Below are positions 6,589-9,567 of a stretch of DNA of 9,567 nt, in pieces. The DNA comes from Gammaproteobacteria bacterium. Lineage in GTDB: Bacteria; Pseudomonadota; Gammaproteobacteria; Arenicellales; Arenicellaceae. The first letter of the stretch is position 1. Every line of letters starts with the position of its first letter. The notes under the pieces were generated by a model. The model had not been told where the DNA came from and ran no database searches. It was given only the letters and a program-made list of their open reading frames with translations. Made by a program: the position numbers and the translations under genes. The DNA lies in the NCBI GenBank assembly GCA_003485905.1, contig DNHK01000120.1, positions 4,458 through 14,024 on the forward strand, written 5' to 3'.

Positions 6589-7355
6589 TAAATATCATAT
6601 TCCAACGTTAGGGGTGCATGGTCAGAAAACCGTTCTTCCTTATAAATATTTGCTCGGACTACTTTTTGAGCCAATCCCGGGGTCACTACGTGATAATCAA
6701 TCCGCCACCCGGTATTGTTTGCCCAGGCTTGCCCACGGTTCGACCACCAGGTGTATTGCTCTTCCCGGCCATCGACCGCACGAAATGCATCTACAAATCC
6801 AGCCTCATCGAATAACCAGTCCATCCAGGCCCTTTCTTCAGGAAGAAAACCAGAGTTTTTCTGATTGCCCCGCCAGTTTTTAATATCGATTTTTTTATGG
6901 GCAATATTCCAGTCACCACAAATAATCCATTCTCGATCTTGCTTTTGCATCTCTTTGAGCACGGACTCGAATCGGTCCATAACTACATATTTAAAATCTT
7001 GCCGCTCTTCTTTGCTTGAACCAGACGGCATATATAAAGAAACAATGCTTAGGTCCGGATAATCCACCTGCAAATAGCGACCTTCGCTATCAAAATCCTT
7101 CCAACCCAATCCCTCTTGAACATTCTCTGGTTCGGCAAGGCTATATATTCCGACGCCACTGTAGCCTTTTTTCTCAGCAGAGTGGAAATAGGTGTGGTAA
7201 CCCTCTGGATGGTAGAGCGCATCGGTAATTTGATCAGGTTGTGCCTTAAGTTCTTGCATACACACGACATCTGGCTGTTCCTTTGCAATCCAGTCATAAA
7301 AACCTTTTCGCCCTGCTGCTCGGATGCCATTTACATTTACGGATACTATTTTCAT
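6588..7355 (-). CDS. xth: Exodeoxyribonuclease III (AP endonuclease)
   Basis: A 255-residue exonuclease III of the endonuclease/exonuclease/phosphatase fold, cutting at abasic sites and degrading 3' ends in base-excision repair. All catalytic residues are visible: Asn7 (VSVNVNGIRAA), Glu35 (CMQELKA), Tyr108 (SLYMPSG), Asp148 and Asn150 (CGDWNIAH), Asp220 (WRIDY), Asp245 and His246 (FSDHAPL). The ATG at 7355 is chosen because MKIVSVNVNGIRA is the family N-terminus; a TTG at 7367 in frame would add four residues. Its stop codon overlaps the start of the AmpG-like gene. It is divergent from pyrE, exactly as crc is in Pseudomonas. Crc is an exonuclease III relative that has lost nuclease residues and works in catabolite repression; here the active site is intact, so a working nuclease is the better call. 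The ribosome binding site is weak (AGAAAAG). Confidence 0.95.
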   Translation of the reverse strand: MKIVSVNVNGIRAAGRKGFYDWIAKEQPDVVCMQELKAQPDQITDALYHPEGYHTYFHSAEKKGYSGVGIYSLAEPENVQEGLGWKDFDSEGRYLQVDYPDLSIVSLYMPSGSSKEERQDFKYVVMDRFESVLKEMQKQDREWIICGDWNIAHKKIDIKNWRGNQKNSGFLPEERAWMDWLFDEAGFVDAFRAVDGREEQYTWWSNRGQAWANNTGWRIDYHVVTPGLAQKVVRANIYKEERFSDHAPLTLEYDI

Positions 7356-7491
7356 ACTTTTCTGCAATTATTAGAAATTATTGGGGTCTTGTATCACCGC
7401 TAGATACAGTATGATACGCAGGAACCATCGGAGGTACTAACCGGATTTTTAATTCAATCGATCAAACAAAACTTATCTTCTAAATATTGCA
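7356..7491. promoter_or_regulatory. Divergent promoter region between exonuclease III and pyrE
   Basis: On the plus strand TTGTAT (7389-7394) and TATGAT (7410-7415) resemble -35 and -10 boxes but with only 15 bases between them. A dyad TGTATC (7390-7395) / GATACA (7403-7408) and a second GTATGATAC (7409-7417) overlap them, suggesting an operator. GGAGGT at 7430-7435 is a good ribosome binding site with no ATG, GTG or TTG after it. No terminator hairpin with T run precedes pyrE, so the UTP-sensing attenuation known upstream of E. coli pyrE is not evident. AT-rich elements TTCTAATAATTGCA (minus, 7376-7363) and TTCTAAATATTGCA (plus, 7478-7491) lie just before the two starts. Confidence 0.45.
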
Positions 7492-8142
7492 ATGAAAGAT
7501 TATCAACTTGAATTCCTAGAATTCGCTATTCAAAGCGAGGTACTGCGGTTTGGTGAGTTTGAACTTAAATCGGGTCGCATAAGCCCTTATTTTTTTAACG
7601 CGGGTGAATTTAATAATGGGGCGGCGATGAATGCTATATCGCGCTTTTTTGCTGAATCTATTATCGACAGCGAAATCCAATTTGACGTTTTATTCGGGCC
7701 TGCCTACAAGGGCATTACTCTGTCCTGCGGAACGGCGATGGCGCTGGCCGAAAAAACTAACCAAAACGTACCCTACGCATATAACAGAAAGGAAAAGAAA
7801 GACCACGGTGAGGGAGGGACAACAGTCGGCAGCCAACTGATGGGCCAGATTGCTATTATTGACGACGTAATAACAGCAGGCACCTCCATTCGCGAATCAG
7901 TAGAGTTAATAACAGATGTGGGAGCAACTCCGGCGGCGGTTTTTATCGCGCTAGACCGACAAGAGCGCAGCCCTAACTCCGAACTTTCCGCAGTCGAAGC
8001 CGTACAGGATAGTTTTAACATGCCCGTGGTGGCAATCGCTGGCCTTAATGAACTCTTGGAATACATCAAAGACAGGGCCGAATTCCAGCAATATTGGGAT
8101 GCAATTTCAAAATATCGGGACGAATACGGAGTTTCCAGCTAA
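7492..8142 (+). CDS. pyrE: Orotate phosphoribosyltransferase
   Basis: A 216-residue cytosolic enzyme converting orotate and PRPP to orotidine 5'-phosphate, the fifth step of de novo UMP synthesis. It aligns from end to end with E. coli PyrE (213 residues). Landmarks: ELKSGRISPYFFNAG (24-38, with Lys26 and the Phe34-Phe35 orotate-side loop), FGPAYKGI (68-75), NRKEKKDHGEGG (98-109, the flexible catalytic loop with Lys and His) and the PRPP-binding motif IIDDVITAGTSIRE (122-135). All expected residues are intact. The ATG at 7492 matches the family start (MKDYQLEFLEFA), yet there is no Shine-Dalgarno in the preceding bases; an AT-rich TAAATA ends five bases before it, so the message may be leaderless or nearly so. 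cca follows after 57 bases on the same strand. Exonuclease III is divergent. Confidence 0.97.
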   Translation: MKDYQLEFLEFAIQSEVLRFGEFELKSGRISPYFFNAGEFNNGAAMNAISRFFAESIIDSEIQFDVLFGPAYKGITLSCGTAMALAEKTNQNVPYAYNRKEKKDHGEGGTTVGSQLMGQIAIIDDVITAGTSIRESVELITDVGATPAAVFIALDRQERSPNSELSAVEAVQDSFNMPVVAIAGLNELLEYIKDRAEFQQYWDAISKYRDEYGVSS

Positions 8143-8199
8143 TCAAAACTGTATACATAGAAACTCTCAACAAACAGTCAATTATCTTCTATAAATACT
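8143..8199 (+). promoter_or_regulatory. pyrE-cca spacer with candidate promoter
   Basis: The 57-base gap holds a palindrome TGTATACA (8150-8157), and the ten bases TTATCTTCTA (8182-8191) that also occur at 7473-7482 before pyrE. TATAAA at 8190-8195, with a poor -35 (TCAACA) 17 bases upstream, could be a promoter for cca. There is no terminator between the genes. Confidence 0.35.
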
Positions 8200-9441
8200 A
8201 TGGTAACGCCTGAAGATACTTCCAGCACCTTTCTAGTTGGTGGTGCCGTTCGCGATCGCTTACTAAACCTACCGATCAAGGATCGAGACTGGGTCGTTGT
8301 TGGAAGCTCGCCTGAGAAAATGAGTGAAGCCGGCTTTAGGCCAGTTGGTAAAGACTTTCCCGTATTTTTACATCCGAAAACTCATGAAGAGTACGCGCTC
8401 GCAAGAACCGAACGTAAAACCAGTCTGGGGTATCAGGGCTTCTCGTTCTCGACCGCTCCTGACATAACCCTAGAAGAGGACCTTCAAAGAAGAGATTTCA
8501 CCATCAACGCAATGGCTGAAAGTAAGAATGGAGAGATCATTGATCCGTATGGTGGACAACGCGATCTTAAGCTTAAAGTCATCCGTCACGTATCAGATGC
8601 CTTCGCTGAAGATCCCGTGCGCATACTTCGTGCCGCCCGCTTTGCAGCACGATTTAATTTTTCTATTGCAGATGAAACGCTCACCTTAATGGAGCAAATG
8701 GTACATAACGGCGAAGCTGATGCGCTGGTGGTAGAACGGGTATGGCAAGAAACCGAATTAGCTCTAGGCACGGCAAGCCCACAAACTTTTTTTGCAGTGC
8801 TACGCGAGAGCAAGGCACTCGGCGTTATTTTCCCCGAGATTGATACCTTGTTCGGTATTCCTCAAAATAAAAAATGGCATCCTGAAATAGATACCGGAAT
8901 TCACACGCTAATGGTATTAGAACAAGCTGCACTGCTTAGCGAACGTCTTGATGTACGCTATGCTGCCTTGACTCACGATCTCGGAAAGGCATTGACGGCG
9001 AAACACGAATGGCCATCCCATAAAGGCCATGAACAAAAAGGGCTTGCGCTGGTTGAGCGACTAGCGGATCGATTACGAGTTCCAAAACGTTTCAAAAAGC
9101 TATCCCGTGTAGTATGTGAGTACCACCTGCACACCCATCGAGCCTTGGAACTAAAACCCTCTACCGTCCTAAAACTACTCGAAGCGTGCGATGCCTTTCG
9201 AAACCCGGAAGAGTGGCAAGGCTTTCTAATGGCCTGTGAAGCTGATGCTCGTGGGCGCACAGGGCTCGAAAAAATAGACTACCCCAACGCAGATTTTTTA
9301 AACAACCTATATGAAGCCGCCAAATCAGTGGATGGAGGCGCCATAGCGAAGCAATTGCGCAACGGCACCGAGATTGCTGAGGCGATTAGAATCGCACGTA
9401 CCAATGCAATAAAAGAAGCGCAAGGTAAACATTCAACATAA
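8200..9441 (+). CDS. cca: CCA tRNA nucleotidyltransferase with HD domain
   Basis: A 413-residue enzyme that adds or repairs the 3' CCA end of tRNAs without a template; the E. coli-type form also has an HD phosphohydrolase domain. Visible in order: GGAVRD (14-19), the metal-binding Asp pair in KDRDW (Asp28, Asp30), VFLHPKTHEEYALARTE (55-71), RRDFTINAMA (97-106), DPYGGQRDL (115-123), EDPVRILRAARFAARF (137-152, nucleotide selection), ERVWQE (179-184) and WHPEIDTGIHTL (226-237) leading to the His-Asp of the HD site (THDLGK, 258-263). Length equals E. coli Cca (412 residues). The N-terminus has about seven residues more than E. coli before LVGGAVRD, but no other start codon is available. No Shine-Dalgarno precedes the ATG; TATAAA (8190-8195) sits four bases before it. 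It probably follows pyrE in one unit or has its own close promoter. Confidence 0.97.
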   Translation: MVTPEDTSSTFLVGGAVRDRLLNLPIKDRDWVVVGSSPEKMSEAGFRPVGKDFPVFLHPKTHEEYALARTERKTSLGYQGFSFSTAPDITLEEDLQRRDFTINAMAESKNGEIIDPYGGQRDLKLKVIRHVSDAFAEDPVRILRAARFAARFNFSIADETLTLMEQMVHNGEADALVVERVWQETELALGTASPQTFFAVLRESKALGVIFPEIDTLFGIPQNKKWHPEIDTGIHTLMVLEQAALLSERLDVRYAALTHDLGKALTAKHEWPSHKGHEQKGLALVERLADRLRVPKRFKKLSRVVCEYHLHTHRALELKPSTVLKLLEACDAFRNPEEWQGFLMACEADARGRTGLEKIDYPNADFLNNLYEAAKSVDGGAIAKQLRNGTEIAEAIRIARTNAIKEAQGKHST

Positions 9442-9443
9442 AA

Positions 9444-9472
9444 GACCGGTTGCTTCTAAAAAACAACCAGTC
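9444..9472 (+). terminator. Imperfect hairpin after cca, weak terminator candidate
   Basis: GACCGGTTG (9444-9452) can pair with CAACCAGTC (9464-9472) with one mismatch around an 11-base loop, three bases after the cca stop. No T run follows on the plus strand, so it may only be a 3' stem-loop. Confidence 0.35.
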
Positions 9473-9567
9473 AGTACAACAGAGGAGGAGGAAAACCTGA
9501 ACCCATTTTTATACCCCTTGATCTACCTTGGCAGAGTGAGATGACCCGAGTGATCGTAGCCTCCTGG
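9473..9567 (+). other. Window tail: strong purine SD-like run and possible next gene start
   Basis: GAGGAGGAGG (9482-9491) is a strong ribosome-binding-like run, but the only codon at a suitable distance is CTG (9497). From it a 15-residue frame runs to TGA at 9542-9544, which overlaps an ATG at 9541 as ATGA. The ATG frame (MTRVIVASW) is open to the window edge. The minus strand also has short open frames here. Too little sequence is present to call a gene. Confidence 0.25.

Noticed and set aside
6588..7355. Calling the exonuclease gene crc
   Set aside because: The position next to pyrE fits crc, but Crc proteins lack several nuclease residues that are all present here.
7421..7460. PyrE attenuator hairpin
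   Set aside because: Only three- to four-base stems can be drawn around CGGAGGTACTAACCGG, and the T run after it is short. This is not convincing as a terminator.

Overview
The window looks like a chromosomal piece of a gammaproteobacterium of moderate, slightly AT-rich composition. The evidence is an E. coli-type PyrE, an E. coli-type CCA-adding enzyme with an HD domain, and an exonuclease III gene divergent from pyrE, the position held by crc in Pseudomonas. I see no mobile elements, CRISPR arrays, rRNA or tRNA genes. The genus cannot be named from this sequence.

Layout. Bases 1-70 carry the first 23 codons of a minus-strand lipoprotein gene cut by the window edge. Bases 176-2026 (minus) and 2232-4064 (plus) are two divergent SLC13-type permeases. 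Each has two cytosolic RCK_C (TrkA-C) domains between its membrane halves, and they share a 205-bp intergenic region with nested inverted repeats. Next come a glycine-rich 82-residue membrane protein (4145-4393, plus) and, convergent with it across a perfectly palindromic bidirectional terminator, an exported Tyr/Asn/Arg pentapeptide-repeat protein (4491-4916, minus).

The second half is housekeeping. An exonuclease III gene (6588-7355, minus) overlaps an AmpG-like muropeptide permease (5080-6588, minus) by one base. Divergent from them are pyrE (7492-8142) and cca (8200-9441), both on the plus strand. The last 126 bases hold an imperfect hairpin, an unusually purine-rich SD-like run and possibly the first codons of another gene.

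How the genes fit together. The left half is envelope and transport: a lipoprotein, two ion-coupled anion permeases, a small membrane protein and an exported repeat protein. The right half combines DNA repair, cell-wall fragment import, pyrimidine synthesis and tRNA 3'-end maturation. There is no obvious single multi-gene system. The most unusual items are the pentapeptide-repeat protein, the operator-like dyads between the permeases, a shared AT-rich element just upstream of the exonuclease, pyrE and cca starts, and the catalytically intact exonuclease at the crc position.
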